From Candidatus Heimdallarchaeota archaeon (GTDB lineage: Archaea; Asgardarchaeota; Heimdallarchaeia; Heimdallarchaeales; Heimdallarchaeaceae), in NCBI GenBank assembly GCA_030668875.1, contig DAOVER010000012.1, forward strand, positions 1-64,000: a DNA stretch of 64,000 nucleotides. Direction: 5' to 3'. A program made the position numbers and the translations under genes. Shown here piece after piece: positions 38,823-47,660 of the stretch (position 1 is its first letter; every line of letters begins with the position of its first letter). The notes under the pieces were generated by a model that had not been told where the DNA came from, made no database searches, and saw only the letters and a program-made list of their open reading frames with translations.

Positions 38823-39701
38823 ATGTTTAGTCCTCACAAGATGAGTAATCTGCCTATTTCTGACGATATAATTACTAAGTTCAATCAAGCTTATGATGTA
38901 ATTGATAAAATTAGGGGGAAACCAAATAGTGAGCTTGATCAGTATTTTGTAACAAGAGAAACATGTCTGAAGCGTGCATTGCTAGTAAACCCTGAAGATT
39001 ATGATAAAAAGAGAATAGTAATAATGGGAGATATGGACCTAGTTTCATTGGGGATAGGAATGTTTAGTAAACCAAGAGATCTTGCAGTACTTGATTTAGA
39101 CAAAAGAGTTTCAGAAATAGCTTTAAACATGAAGTTTAATCAAAAAATCCGTTCTGTTCGGTTTGTAAATTTAGACATAAGAATTCGAATGATTGCTATC
39201 TTGAGAAATCAGTTTGACTATATTTTCATTGAACCACCTTTGACAAAGGAGGGACTGGAAGTAGGTCTTTCAAGGGCTTTGCAATGTGCAAAAAAAGAAG
39301 AACCCTCAAAAATTTTCCTTTCTTTTGACGCTCCTAACAAGGAAGAACTAGTAGAGAAATACACAGAAAAAATGAATTTAACAGTCGAAAGTGTAAAAAA
39401 ATCATTCAATGAATATAAGTTTAATACACCGTTAGGGAACAAAGAATCCGATTTATTCATTATAAAAGTGAATACAAACTCCAAAGAATCTGTCTCAGAA
39501 CATTACTATGGTCCTTTATACTTCCGAGAGAGTATGCAAGTTCCTTATCCTTATGAATGCAGTTGTGGAAAAATCCACACTATTGGCAAAGGTGGGGAAT
39601 ATAGCTCAGTAGAAGATTTAAAGAACAAAGGATGTCCAGTATGTGGTCATGCAGAAGACTTTCGGTATGCATCAAATATAATGCTAGATGAAACGCAATA
39701 G
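38823..39701 (+). CDS. BpsA-like (DUF43) aminopropyltransferase-fold protein
   Basis: IVIMGDMDLVSLGIGMFSKPRDLAVLDLDKRV, FDYIFIEPPLTKEGLEVGLSRALQC; C-terminal CxC...CPVCG. Confidence 0.6.
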   Translation: MFSPHKMSNLPISDDIITKFNQAYDVIDKIRGKPNSELDQYFVTRETCLKRALLVNPEDYDKKRIVIMGDMDLVSLGIGMFSKPRDLAVLDLDKRVSEIALNMKFNQKIRSVRFVNLDIRIRMIAILRNQFDYIFIEPPLTKEGLEVGLSRALQCAKKEEPSKIFLSFDAPNKEELVEKYTEKMNLTVESVKKSFNEYKFNTPLGNKESDLFIIKVNTNSKESVSEHYYGPLYFRESMQVPYPYECSCGKIHTIGKGGEYSSVEDLKNKGCPVCGHAEDFRYASNIMLDETQ

Positions 39702-39726
39702 AAGTATCATGATAACAGGTGATTTC

Positions 39727-40077
39727 ATGTCAGAACCATCAAAGAGAAAAACAATTTGTGCAATTTGCGAGAAAGACATTACCCTTTCAAGTGATATACT
39801 TCTCAATGGATGTCCAAACTGTGGATCTTTCAAGTTTAAAACTTTCAAAGAAGGAAGTATTAAATTTCAAGATGAGAAGGAATTAGATTTAATAGTTGAA
39901 AAGGAAGTAGAACATACAGGTATTCAAGAAGGATTAGAATCAGTTCGGTTAACTAGTGATGGGGTTTTTGAGGTTGATTTGGAGAAACTTTTGACAGAAT
40001 CAGGTGAGGAAAAACCGATTATCAGCAGAAATAAGGACGGTTCTTATTTCATCAAATTCACTACAAAAGAAGAGTAA
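39727..40077 (+). CDS. OapC/DUF2072-like zinc-ribbon protein
   Basis: CAICEKDITLSSDILLNGCPNCGSFKFKTF; C-terminal SVRLTSDGVFEVDLEKLL...DGSYFIKF. Confidence 0.7.
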   Translation: MSEPSKRKTICAICEKDITLSSDILLNGCPNCGSFKFKTFKEGSIKFQDEKELDLIVEKEVEHTGIQEGLESVRLTSDGVFEVDLEKLLTESGEEKPIISRNKDGSYFIKFTTKEE

Positions 40078-40153
40078 AATTAAAAAATCAAAACCTCTCA
40101 CTTTTCAAAAAATTTTAAATCTCATCAATTAAAGAAAGGAAGAGGTATCTGTC

Positions 40154-41062
40154 TTGGTAATTAAAGAACAACTAGCAAAAGAGCAAAGAATCGCAAGTGG
40201 AGTTAAAGAAATACTAGAATTTAGAGGATTTGAAATAACTAAAATAAAAGAAGACGACGACTTTATAGACGTTTATGCTTCAAAGATTGGAGAAGATGAT
40301 GAGAAAAGGATAGCATTTGCAAGGTTTCCTAAAAACCCTCAAGTCGGAGTAAAAACAATTAGAGTTCTAGGTAAACTTCAAGCAGAGGAGGATTTTGATG
40401 AAGCATTACTAATTGCAGAAACCCCTTTGACTCATTATGCAAAGAAAGAATCTGTGAAACTTGGGATAGAAATTATCAGTAGTACAAACCCATTGTTCAA
40501 TATCTTTGATCATGATCTAGTTCCCCATCATAACAAGTTATCCAATAAGGAAATTCGTTCTTTCTTAATAAATTATCAAATCGAAAAACATCAAATTCCG
40601 AAAATTTTAGAGACAGATCCTGCCGTCAAAGCAATTCAAGCAAAACCAGGTGATGTTCTTAGAATAGTCAGAAATCCTGTAATGGGAGAACAAGGAGCTT
40701 ACTATAGAGTTGTTATAAAATCAACTTCTAGGCTTCGTCTTACAGATTCAGTTTTGAAGAAAAAGAAGACTGCAACAAAGAAGAAGACAACAACTAAAAA
40801 AGTCAAAGCAACACCTGATAAGAAAGCCAAAGCAACACCTGATAAGAAAGCCAAAACAACACCTGATAAGAAAGCCAAAACAACACCTGATAAGAAAGCC
40901 AAAGCAACACCTGATAAGAAAGCCAAAGCAACACCTGATAAGAAAGCTAAAGCAACACCTGAAAAGAAACCTGCAGAAAAGAAGACAGAAGCAAAGAAAA
41001 AAACTGAAAAGAAAGCTAAAGCAAAACCAACGAAAAAGAAACCTGCAGAAAAGAAGAAATAA
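40154..41062 (+). CDS. rpoH: RNA polymerase subunit H/Rpb5 with eukaryote-like N-terminal domain and lysine-rich repeat tail
   Basis: NIFDHDLVPHHNKLSNKEIRSFLINYQIEKHQIPKILETDPAVKAIQAKPGDVLRIVRNP..YYRVV core; N-terminal FARFPKNPQVGVKTIRV aligns with eukaryotic Rpb5 [15 protein letters not shown]. Confidence 0.93.
   Translation: MVIKEQLAKEQRIASGVKEILEFRGFEITKIKEDDDFIDVYASKIGEDDEKRIAFARFPKNPQVGVKTIRVLGKLQAEEDFDEALLIAETPLTHYAKKESVKLGIEIISSTNPLFNIFDHDLVPHHNKLSNKEIRSFLINYQIEKHQIPKILETDPAVKAIQAKPGDVLRIVRNPVMGEQGAYYRVVIKSTSRLRLTDSVLKKKKTATKKKTTTKKVKATPDKKAKATPDKKAKTTPDKKAKTTPDKKAKATPDKKAKATPDKKAKATPEKKPAEKKTEAKKKTEKKAKAKPTKKKPAEKKK
40805..40972 (+). repeat. Seven tandem 24-bp units (AAAGCAACACCTGATAAGAAAGCC) encoding KATPDKKA
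   Basis: Unit starts at 40805, 40829, 40853, 40877, 40901, 40925, 40949; last unit degenerate. Confidence 0.98.
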
Positions 41063-41076
41063 GTTAGGGGTTAATT

Positions 41077-42024
41077 ATGATAACATTCCTTTCAGGAGGA
41101 ACAGGAACCCCAAAGTTAATACAAGGGTTTAGAACAATTTTAAGAGACGAAAAACTATCTATTATAGTTAATACTGCAGATGATATTTGGCTCTCTGGAA
41201 TCTATATCTCACCTGATGTAGATACGCTACTCTACTTGTTCAGTGGTTTGTTAGATGAAAATAAATTTTGGGGGATTAAAGACGACACTTTCAACACTTT
41301 GAAGATGTTACAGTTACTTGGTTTTCCATCTTGGTTTAATTTAGGTGATCAGGACCTAGCCGTTAATCTTTTTAGAACGCGGATGATTCAAAAAGGGCAC
41401 TCTCAAGAGGATATCGTAAAGACTCTTTCAAATCTTCTAAACATTAGCTCAACAATTATTCCTTGTACAAAAAATCATATAGAATGTCGCATTATCACTG
41501 AAAAGAAAGGCGATATTCATTTTCAAGAATTCTGGGTTAAATACAAAGCAAAAGTAAACATTAAACAAGTTTACATAAAAAATTTAGAAAATGTTGAAAT
41601 CTCAGAAGCAGTTAGAAGTACAATCAAAAAATCTGAATTAATTATAATTGGTCCAAGTAATCCAGTAACAAGTATTGGCCCAATTATTCGAGTTAAAGAG
41701 ATTGCAGATTTATTGAAAGAACATAAAAACAAGATTATTGCAGTAAGCCCTCTTATTGGGAATAAACCCGTCAGTGGTCCCACTGAAATGCTCATGAAAG
41801 CAGAAGGAATGGAAACAACACCCATGGGAATCGCAGAATTCTACAAAGATTTCTGTTCGTGTTTAATAATCGACAATATGGATTCTAATATGATTAATCA
41901 GATACAAAGTAAAACTGGGCTAGAAGTTCTTTCAGAAGAAATTTTGTTTAGAGATACTCAAGATGCTTCTAGGCTAGCTTGCTCTATTCTGAAATGGAGA
42001 GACCTTTATGACAAATATGTTTGA
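41077..42024 (+). CDS. cofD: CofD, 2-phospho-L-lactate transferase (F420 biosynthesis)
   Basis: MITFLSGGTGTPKLIQG, VNTADDIWLSGIYISPDVDTLLYLFSGL, NLGDQDLA, GPSNPVTSIGPII. Confidence 0.93.
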   Translation: MITFLSGGTGTPKLIQGFRTILRDEKLSIIVNTADDIWLSGIYISPDVDTLLYLFSGLLDENKFWGIKDDTFNTLKMLQLLGFPSWFNLGDQDLAVNLFRTRMIQKGHSQEDIVKTLSNLLNISSTIIPCTKNHIECRIITEKKGDIHFQEFWVKYKAKVNIKQVYIKNLENVEISEAVRSTIKKSELIIIGPSNPVTSIGPIIRVKEIADLLKEHKNKIIAVSPLIGNKPVSGPTEMLMKAEGMETTPMGIAEFYKDFCSCLIIDNMDSNMINQIQSKTGLEVLSEEILFRDTQDASRLACSILKWRDLYDKYV

Positions 42025-42790
42025 AATTTATCCGCCTATTGTTCAATCTGCTATAGCTGGTGTTGCAGACAGGAAATATTGTCAACAGATGCTTGATTTA
42101 GGAGCTGGGATGGTCACCTTAGGTGGATTTCCAGCTGACAGGTTAAATTACAAAGCATCTTTGAAGATGAAAGAGAGGGGGAGAACGGAATGCATTCCGC
42201 CGACAAACGAGAAAGAGTTATCCGAGTGGTTTAATCAAAATCTTTTGCTTTTCAAGAGGAATAAGCGCCAAAGAACAGCTATTAATCTAAGAATTGTAAC
42301 TGTTGATCAGATTACTGAAAAATGGTTAGAAGCTCTGGATGGGAAAGTAGATTTCTTAGAACTAAATGTCCATTGTAGACAAAAAGAAGTCCTATCAATA
42401 GGAGCAGGGGAAGGTTTACTTAGGGATCTAAAGAAATTAGATCAGTTACTAGCAAGCATCTCAAAGTTCTTACAAAAAACGAAATTAAGCATAAAAATTC
42501 GAGGATGTTCCGTTGGAGATAAGGATTCTTTGATTGAAATTTTAGAGAAACAACAAGTTAACTATATTCATATCGATTCTATGTTGAAAGGAGAGAATGT
42601 TGCAGATATTCTGTTACTAAAGTCCTATTGTAATTCTACAGATATTCCAATTATCGGTAATAATTCAGTAAGATGTATAGAAGATGTTAAAAAGATGTTA
42701 AAAGTAGGAGCTATTGCTGTATCTATAGCAAGACCACTTATCAGACATCCAAATTTCATAGCTGTATTAATACATCAATTAGAAGGGTAA
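42008..42790 (+). CDS. DHOD/Dus-like TIM-barrel flavoprotein
   Basis: MVTLGGFPADR, FLELNVHCRQ, LSIKIRGC, IIGNNSVRCIEDVKKMLKVGAIAVSIARPL. Confidence 0.65.
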   Translation: MTNMFEIYPPIVQSAIAGVADRKYCQQMLDLGAGMVTLGGFPADRLNYKASLKMKERGRTECIPPTNEKELSEWFNQNLLLFKRNKRQRTAINLRIVTVDQITEKWLEALDGKVDFLELNVHCRQKEVLSIGAGEGLLRDLKKLDQLLASISKFLQKTKLSIKIRGCSVGDKDSLIEILEKQQVNYIHIDSMLKGENVADILLLKSYCNSTDIPIIGNNSVRCIEDVKKMLKVGAIAVSIARPLIRHPNFIAVLIHQLEG

Positions 42791-42793
42791 ACA

Positions 42794-43405
42794 ATGACAA
42801 TTGGAATAGTAATCCCTTTTAGGGGGACAGATTTAGACAAAAGCCGTCTTCGAGAAGATATGGATGAAATGAGTGTCAAATATATTCTTAATACTATGAC
42901 TCAGCAAGTAATTTCAGAAATTATGAAACTTGATAAGAAGGTAAATTTGTACGTTCTCTCTAAGAACGAAGTCTCTTTTGATGGTAGATACCAAATAGCA
43001 AAAGATCAAGGTAAGAATCTAAGTGATTCTCTTCAAAAGTTTACAGCAAAAATGAACGAAAATATCATTATGATTATTATGGCAGATTTACCTTTAATCA
43101 AAAATTCTCACATCAAGAGTATTTTGGAGACTGTTGAACAAGAAAAAACAGTTATCATAGCACCAGCGAAAGATAATGGGACAAGTATCTTGTGCTTTAA
43201 TCGAAATATATCTTTTCCTTTTTTCTATGGGGTAAAATCAGCAGAAAGATTAGCAAATTATCTCACTGAAACCAGTGTCAATCATCAAGTTCTAGGATAT
43301 GATTCTTGTTATCAAGATATAGACACATTTAAAGATTTAATAAGCTTAAATCGAAACAACTCTCTACCTGAATGGTTAAAAAATTATTTTAAGGAAGTGC
43401 TTTAA
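42794..43405 (+). CDS. cofC: CofC, 2-phospho-L-lactate guanylyltransferase
   Basis: MTIGIVIPFRGTDLDKSRL, MADLPLI, APAKDNGTSILCF. Confidence 0.88.
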   Translation: MTIGIVIPFRGTDLDKSRLREDMDEMSVKYILNTMTQQVISEIMKLDKKVNLYVLSKNEVSFDGRYQIAKDQGKNLSDSLQKFTAKMNENIIMIIMADLPLIKNSHIKSILETVEQEKTVIIAPAKDNGTSILCFNRNISFPFFYGVKSAERLANYLTETSVNHQVLGYDSCYQDIDTFKDLISLNRNNSLPEWLKNYFKEVL

Positions 43406-44550
43406 TGAAAGAAAAAATAGAAAGAATTCAAAACGTTTTACGTGAACAAGAAATTGATGGGTGGGCTGTTTTTTGTCATCATTCTTATGATATACATCTT
43501 AAATATCTACTAGAAAATTGGTTTTCTGGTCCTACACTAGTTCTCATAACTCAGGAAGGAAAACCAAAAGTCATTGCCTCCAGAATGGAAGCAATGATGA
43601 TTAATTCGGAAATCTATGATGTTATTGAATACAAAAAAGGGTCCGAATTGCAAGAATTGTTAGAAAATCAATTCAATTCAATTCCAAAAGAATCAAAGAT
43701 AGCACTAAATTTTGTTGAAGAAGATGAAGTTTTCAAGAAGCTAAATTATGATATTCTTACAAGTGGTTCATTTAAAGCTTTGACTTCCTTAAACAAAGAA
43801 CTTGAATATGTTTCAGCAAAAAATCTTATTTTTGATATAAGAGCAGTTAAAACAAAAAAAGAGATAGAAAACCATCAAGAAGCAGCTAGATTAGCTGAAG
43901 AACTTATGGAAGAAGTTGTTGAACCAAGCATTAAACCAGGCATGAGGGAAAAGGAAATTAATGCACTTATAGAATATGAATGTAATAAACGAGGTGGTGT
44001 CGCTTTTGAAGCTATTGTAGCTTCAGGACCAAATGCAGCTATTCCACATCACACAGCAGGAGAGAAGAAAATAGAAGAAAATGCTGTTTTGCTCATAGAT
44101 TATGGTGTAGCATACAATCTTGCAAATTCAGACATAACACACACCTACTGGATAGGTAAAAATCCTCCAGAAAAGATATTACAAGCATATGAGGCAGTTG
44201 ATAAAGCAAAAGAAGCTGCTTTTAATAAAATAAAAGCGGGAGTTTTATCTTCAGATGTTGAAGATGTAGTTCGAGATAAGTTTGAAGAATTTGGATATGA
44301 TCATGAAAAACTCTTCATTCATTCTACAGGACATTCGTTAGGTCTTGAAACACATGACATCGGGATAGGAATATCAAAAGCTTCTCCTGACAGACCAAGT
44401 AAACAGCTTCTAGAAAACTCTGTTATAACAGTTGAACCTGGGTTATACTTTCCAGGAGAATTTGGAATAAGATTAGAAGATGATGTAGTTGTAAGGAAGG
44501 ATGGGATTACTCGTTTATCATTTACCCCATCAGAAATGAAATGCCTTTGA
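43405..44550 (+). CDS. M24 Xaa-Pro aminopeptidase/dipeptidase
   Basis: FEAIVASGPNAAIPHHTAGEKKIEENAVLLIDYGV, HSTGHSLGLETHD, VITVEPGLYFPGEFGIRLEDDV. Confidence 0.95.
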   Translation: MKEKIERIQNVLREQEIDGWAVFCHHSYDIHLKYLLENWFSGPTLVLITQEGKPKVIASRMEAMMINSEIYDVIEYKKGSELQELLENQFNSIPKESKIALNFVEEDEVFKKLNYDILTSGSFKALTSLNKELEYVSAKNLIFDIRAVKTKKEIENHQEAARLAEELMEEVVEPSIKPGMREKEINALIEYECNKRGGVAFEAIVASGPNAAIPHHTAGEKKIEENAVLLIDYGVAYNLANSDITHTYWIGKNPPEKILQAYEAVDKAKEAAFNKIKAGVLSSDVEDVVRDKFEEFGYDHEKLFIHSTGHSLGLETHDIGIGISKASPDRPSKQLLENSVITVEPGLYFPGEFGIRLEDDVVVRKDGITRLSFTPSEMKCL

Positions 44551-44575
44551 TTTTATTTATCCCTTTCTTTCTATT

Positions 44576-45124
44576 TCATTTAGGTATTGATGTCCCGCAA
44601 ATTTCACAGGTAGAATATCCATGAGGTACTTCTGACCCACAGTTTTTGCAAAAAACTCGCTCCTTCACTTGAGTTGTCGGTTGTAATGCATCTGTTATAT
44701 CAGAAATTTCTATTTCTCCCTTTGCAGCTTTCCAAAGTTTAGGGCTTACAATTCGACCAAGAAATGAACCAAAGAGGTTAGCACAAAGAGATAGAATTCC
44801 AATTAAGATATAAATAATTAGGGAGATAAAATAGTTCTCTGAGGTTTCTGACAGACCGATTCCTTGTACTCCGTAAATAGTTAGAACTGACAACATAGTA
44901 GTACCCAGTATAATTACAATAATCAAACCTTCTGTTTTAAAGGCAAAAAAACCAATTATCATTCCTGCTATTAAACTTGTGAAAATCAAAGCAATATATA
45001 GATCCCATTGATCGAACGATTGTATACTCATAGTAATAAAAAAAGAAAGGTAGGCCATTCCTGCACCTATGACAAGAGCTAGGAAGTCAAAACCTAATCT
45101 TTTCAGTTCATTATTTAGTCTCAC
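44576..45124 (-). CDS. Membrane protein with C-terminal zinc ribbon
   Basis: Four TM-like segments; CKNCGSEVPHGYSTCEICGTSIPK. Confidence 0.65.
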   Translation of the reverse strand: MRLNNELKRLGFDFLALVIGAGMAYLSFFITMSIQSFDQWDLYIALIFTSLIAGMIIGFFAFKTEGLIIVIILGTTMLSVLTIYGVQGIGLSETSENYFISLIIYILIGILSLCANLFGSFLGRIVSPKLWKAAKGEIEISDITDALQPTTQVKERVFCKNCGSEVPHGYSTCEICGTSIPK

Positions 45125-45256
45125 TTGATATTCTATGTTCTCAAACTATATAATTATTCTGACTTCTTTTGAGCAATTCCTCGTAATACTAGCGTGTGTT
45201 GACAATAATATTTCTGTTTAAGGAAACTTATAAGAATGCTTCATAAGGTGAATTGA

Positions 45257-45874
45257 TTGTCATGGAGATTGTGGCTAAAGTCAAAGCCAAAATCAGTTAA
45301 TTTAGGGTTCTACGGAGAAGTAAACGCGGGAAAAACAACTCTCGCTAATAAAATTGGTTTGGATTGGGCGGAACAAGAAGTAGGCATAGTGAGTGAGATT
45401 CCCCATGAAACTAGAGACATTCAAAAGTTAGAAAAAGTGAATTTCTCTGCTAACGGGACTAAATTAGATTTAACTTTAATAGACATGCCTGGAATTGCTA
45501 CTTCTGTTAATCCTAAGGAATTTATGAAACACGGTTTATCTGCAAGCGAAGCTATGCAAAGAGCAAAGGAAGCAACTAGGGGAATTATTGAAGCGATAAA
45601 ATATCTTGAACAAGTTGATGTAGCACTTGTAATAATTGATGCATCTAAATCACCATTTGATCAAGTAAATTTCACAATTATAGGAAATCTAGAGCATCAG
45701 AAAAAACCATTCATTTTAGTACCAAACAAAATTGACTTGATAGAAGCTGATGTAAGACTTGTCAGAGATGCTTTTAGTCAGTATCCTGTTGTACCAGTTT
45801 CAGCAATTCAAGGTGATGGTATTGATGAACTTTATGATAAAATAGCAGAATTAGCTAAAAGGGTGAGGCGATAA
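45257..45874 (+). CDS. Archaeal Era-like GTPase
   Basis: GEVNAGKTTLANKI, IDMPGI, NKID; followed by DUF2073. Confidence 0.9.
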   Translation: MSWRLWLKSKPKSVNLGFYGEVNAGKTTLANKIGLDWAEQEVGIVSEIPHETRDIQKLEKVNFSANGTKLDLTLIDMPGIATSVNPKEFMKHGLSASEAMQRAKEATRGIIEAIKYLEQVDVALVIIDASKSPFDQVNFTIIGNLEHQKKPFILVPNKIDLIEADVRLVRDAFSQYPVVPVSAIQGDGIDELYDKIAELAKRVRR

Positions 45875-45876
45875 AC

Positions 45877-46227
45877 ATGAAGTATAGAGTAGATTTTGTT
45901 CCATATTCTGAAACTAATGATCTCACTGATGATGAAAAGATTCGTTACATTCTTTCTAAAGTTATGAGAAATACTATCCTTGTACTAGAAAATGGTTTGA
46001 CACCTACAGAAGAAATGAATCTTATCAGCAAAACCATGGTGAAAATTAACTTCAATGATTTTGTAGGTCTAAGGTTCTTCTCGTTTGATGGTGGAACTGA
46101 TTTCAAACTTAACAAACTGTTTGGAAGAGGTTCAAAAAACAAGGTCTTTACTGTTGTAGCTCCTAATGAAGCTGTAACAGTTCAAAAGGACAAACGTGGC
46201 ATATTGTCCATCCGAATTAATGATTAG
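45877..46227 (+). CDS. DUF2073 protein
   Basis: Context directly after Era-like GTPase; GLTPTEEMNLISKTMVKI..FVGLRFFSFDG. Confidence 0.75.
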   Translation: MKYRVDFVPYSETNDLTDDEKIRYILSKVMRNTILVLENGLTPTEEMNLISKTMVKINFNDFVGLRFFSFDGGTDFKLNKLFGRGSKNKVFTVVAPNEAVTVQKDKRGILSIRIND

Positions 46228-46234
46228 ATTTCAC

Positions 46235-46732
46235 CTATATCTTTCCCAAAATATCTAAAGCACTCTGAAAGGTTTCCTCTGTGGAAACATCGGATCGAAC
46301 AGTAGAAACAATCTCAGGACCATACAGATTGAGCATATCTGTAAGGATTACTTCCATAATTTCGGCTTCAATGTTCTCTTCAATCTTCGCCGCATTGTAA
46401 CTTCTGTCCATCAACCTTTGGCGTAGAAGCCCTATGGAAGTCCTGAGAACTATACACAAAGCAACATAAGATGGAGGGATTTCTACTACATGTCCATCTA
46501 GGATAAGCGGTTTTGAGGAGGGATTTTCTTCAATCAATTCAATTAATCTTGCATTTAATAAATCATCATTTACTACATAACTATCTGTTTCTTCGTCAAA
46601 ATAATCATACAATCTCTTCTCTTTTACGAGTTTTCCAACCTCGATAAAAGAGTAACCTTCTTTTGAGAGGAGTTTGGAAAGTGTTGTCTTACCTGTTCCG
46701 GGAGTTCCAGTAATAATAACTGCCTGTTTCAT
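46235..46732 (-). CDS. AK6/Fap7-type adenylate kinase
   Basis: VIITGTPGTGKTTLSKLL, PLILDGHVVEI, VLRTSIGLLRQRLMDRSYNAAKIEENIEAEIMEV. Confidence 0.88.
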   Translation of the reverse strand: MKQAVIITGTPGTGKTTLSKLLSKEGYSFIEVGKLVKEKRLYDYFDEETDSYVVNDDLLNARLIELIEENPSSKPLILDGHVVEIPPSYVALCIVLRTSIGLLRQRLMDRSYNAAKIEENIEAEIMEVILTDMLNLYGPEIVSTVRSDVSTEETFQSALDILGKI

Positions 46733-46825
46733 TGAAAAATTCTTACTGAAAAAGAATAAAAGCATTCTGTAACAGGAACAGAATCAAAAAAGGAGTTGGA
46801 GATAAGTGAAAAACTTACCCAAATT

Positions 46826-47554
46826 TTATTTCAAAGCTTCATCGGAAAGTTTGCTCTTTCCTCTGAAAACTTTTATTATATTCATCTTCTTTGCTTCACC
46901 GGATTTTATTTTTCTGAAATTGTCCCCTTGTCGGGATAGCATGATTATTGTTATACCAAAAAGCAATACAGCTAGACCTAGGTTGCATTGAGCATAACCC
47001 ATTAACATCACAGAAGGCAAGAATAAAGCTATTACACCAACCAAAAACGTAACGACAATATAGGTTATTGATGAATACCCCACAATTGTTATGATTATTG
47101 GCCAGAGAAGAATCCAGAATCCTAGGAGGATAGGATTCGCAAATGCCATAGATGCAATGACTACTGTGATACCCTTTCCACCATGTGAGAAGAGATAAAG
47201 GGGCCAGTTATGTCCAAGAATTGCACCAATTCCGGTCAAAGCCAAAGCAAAACAAGCTAATGTATCATTGAACCAAGGTGATATTAATTCAGTGTTTGAA
47301 AAATAATATTTCCATGTAAGGATGTAAGGGACAGCCATAGCTGTTAGAGATCTAGACACATCGAGAAAACCGGCAAATATTGCCCAAGGTGTCGACTTAG
47401 TTGCACGATAAACATTTCTACCTCCAACGTTACCTGAACCAATTTCTCTTAGATCTTCACCAGTTTTTAATTTAGTGACAATCCAACTGAAAGGGATAGA
47501 ACCAAAGAGATATGAGCTGATAAATACTAGAATATATACGATTGAAATGTGCAT
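46826..47554 (-). CDS. PlsY-like glycerol-3-phosphate acyltransferase-family membrane protein
   Basis: FGSIPFSWIVTKLKTGEDLREIGSGNVGGRNVYRAT; GHNWPLYLFSHGGKGI. Confidence 0.78.
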   Translation of the reverse strand: MHISIVYILVFISSYLFGSIPFSWIVTKLKTGEDLREIGSGNVGGRNVYRATKSTPWAIFAGFLDVSRSLTAMAVPYILTWKYYFSNTELISPWFNDTLACFALALTGIGAILGHNWPLYLFSHGGKGITVVIASMAFANPILLGFWILLWPIIITIVGYSSITYIVVTFLVGVIALFLPSVMLMGYAQCNLGLAVLLFGITIIMLSRQGDNFRKIKSGEAKKMNIIKVFRGKSKLSDEALK

Positions 47555-47660
47555 GTTCCTTGATACTCGGCAGTTCAATAAAAAATTTTTGCAGGTGGAA
47601 TGTCTCAAAATCCTTTCAAGAAACAAATTTTTTAAACTGCTAGTTACCAAAATAACTATA

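Noticed and set aside
40702-40926. 74-aa minus-strand ORF with AFLSGVAL repeats
   Set aside because: Shadow of the 24-bp repeats in the Rpb5 tail.
40805-40972. Regular 24-bp repeats as a CRISPR array
   Set aside because: Units are contiguous without spacers and in frame within a coding tail.
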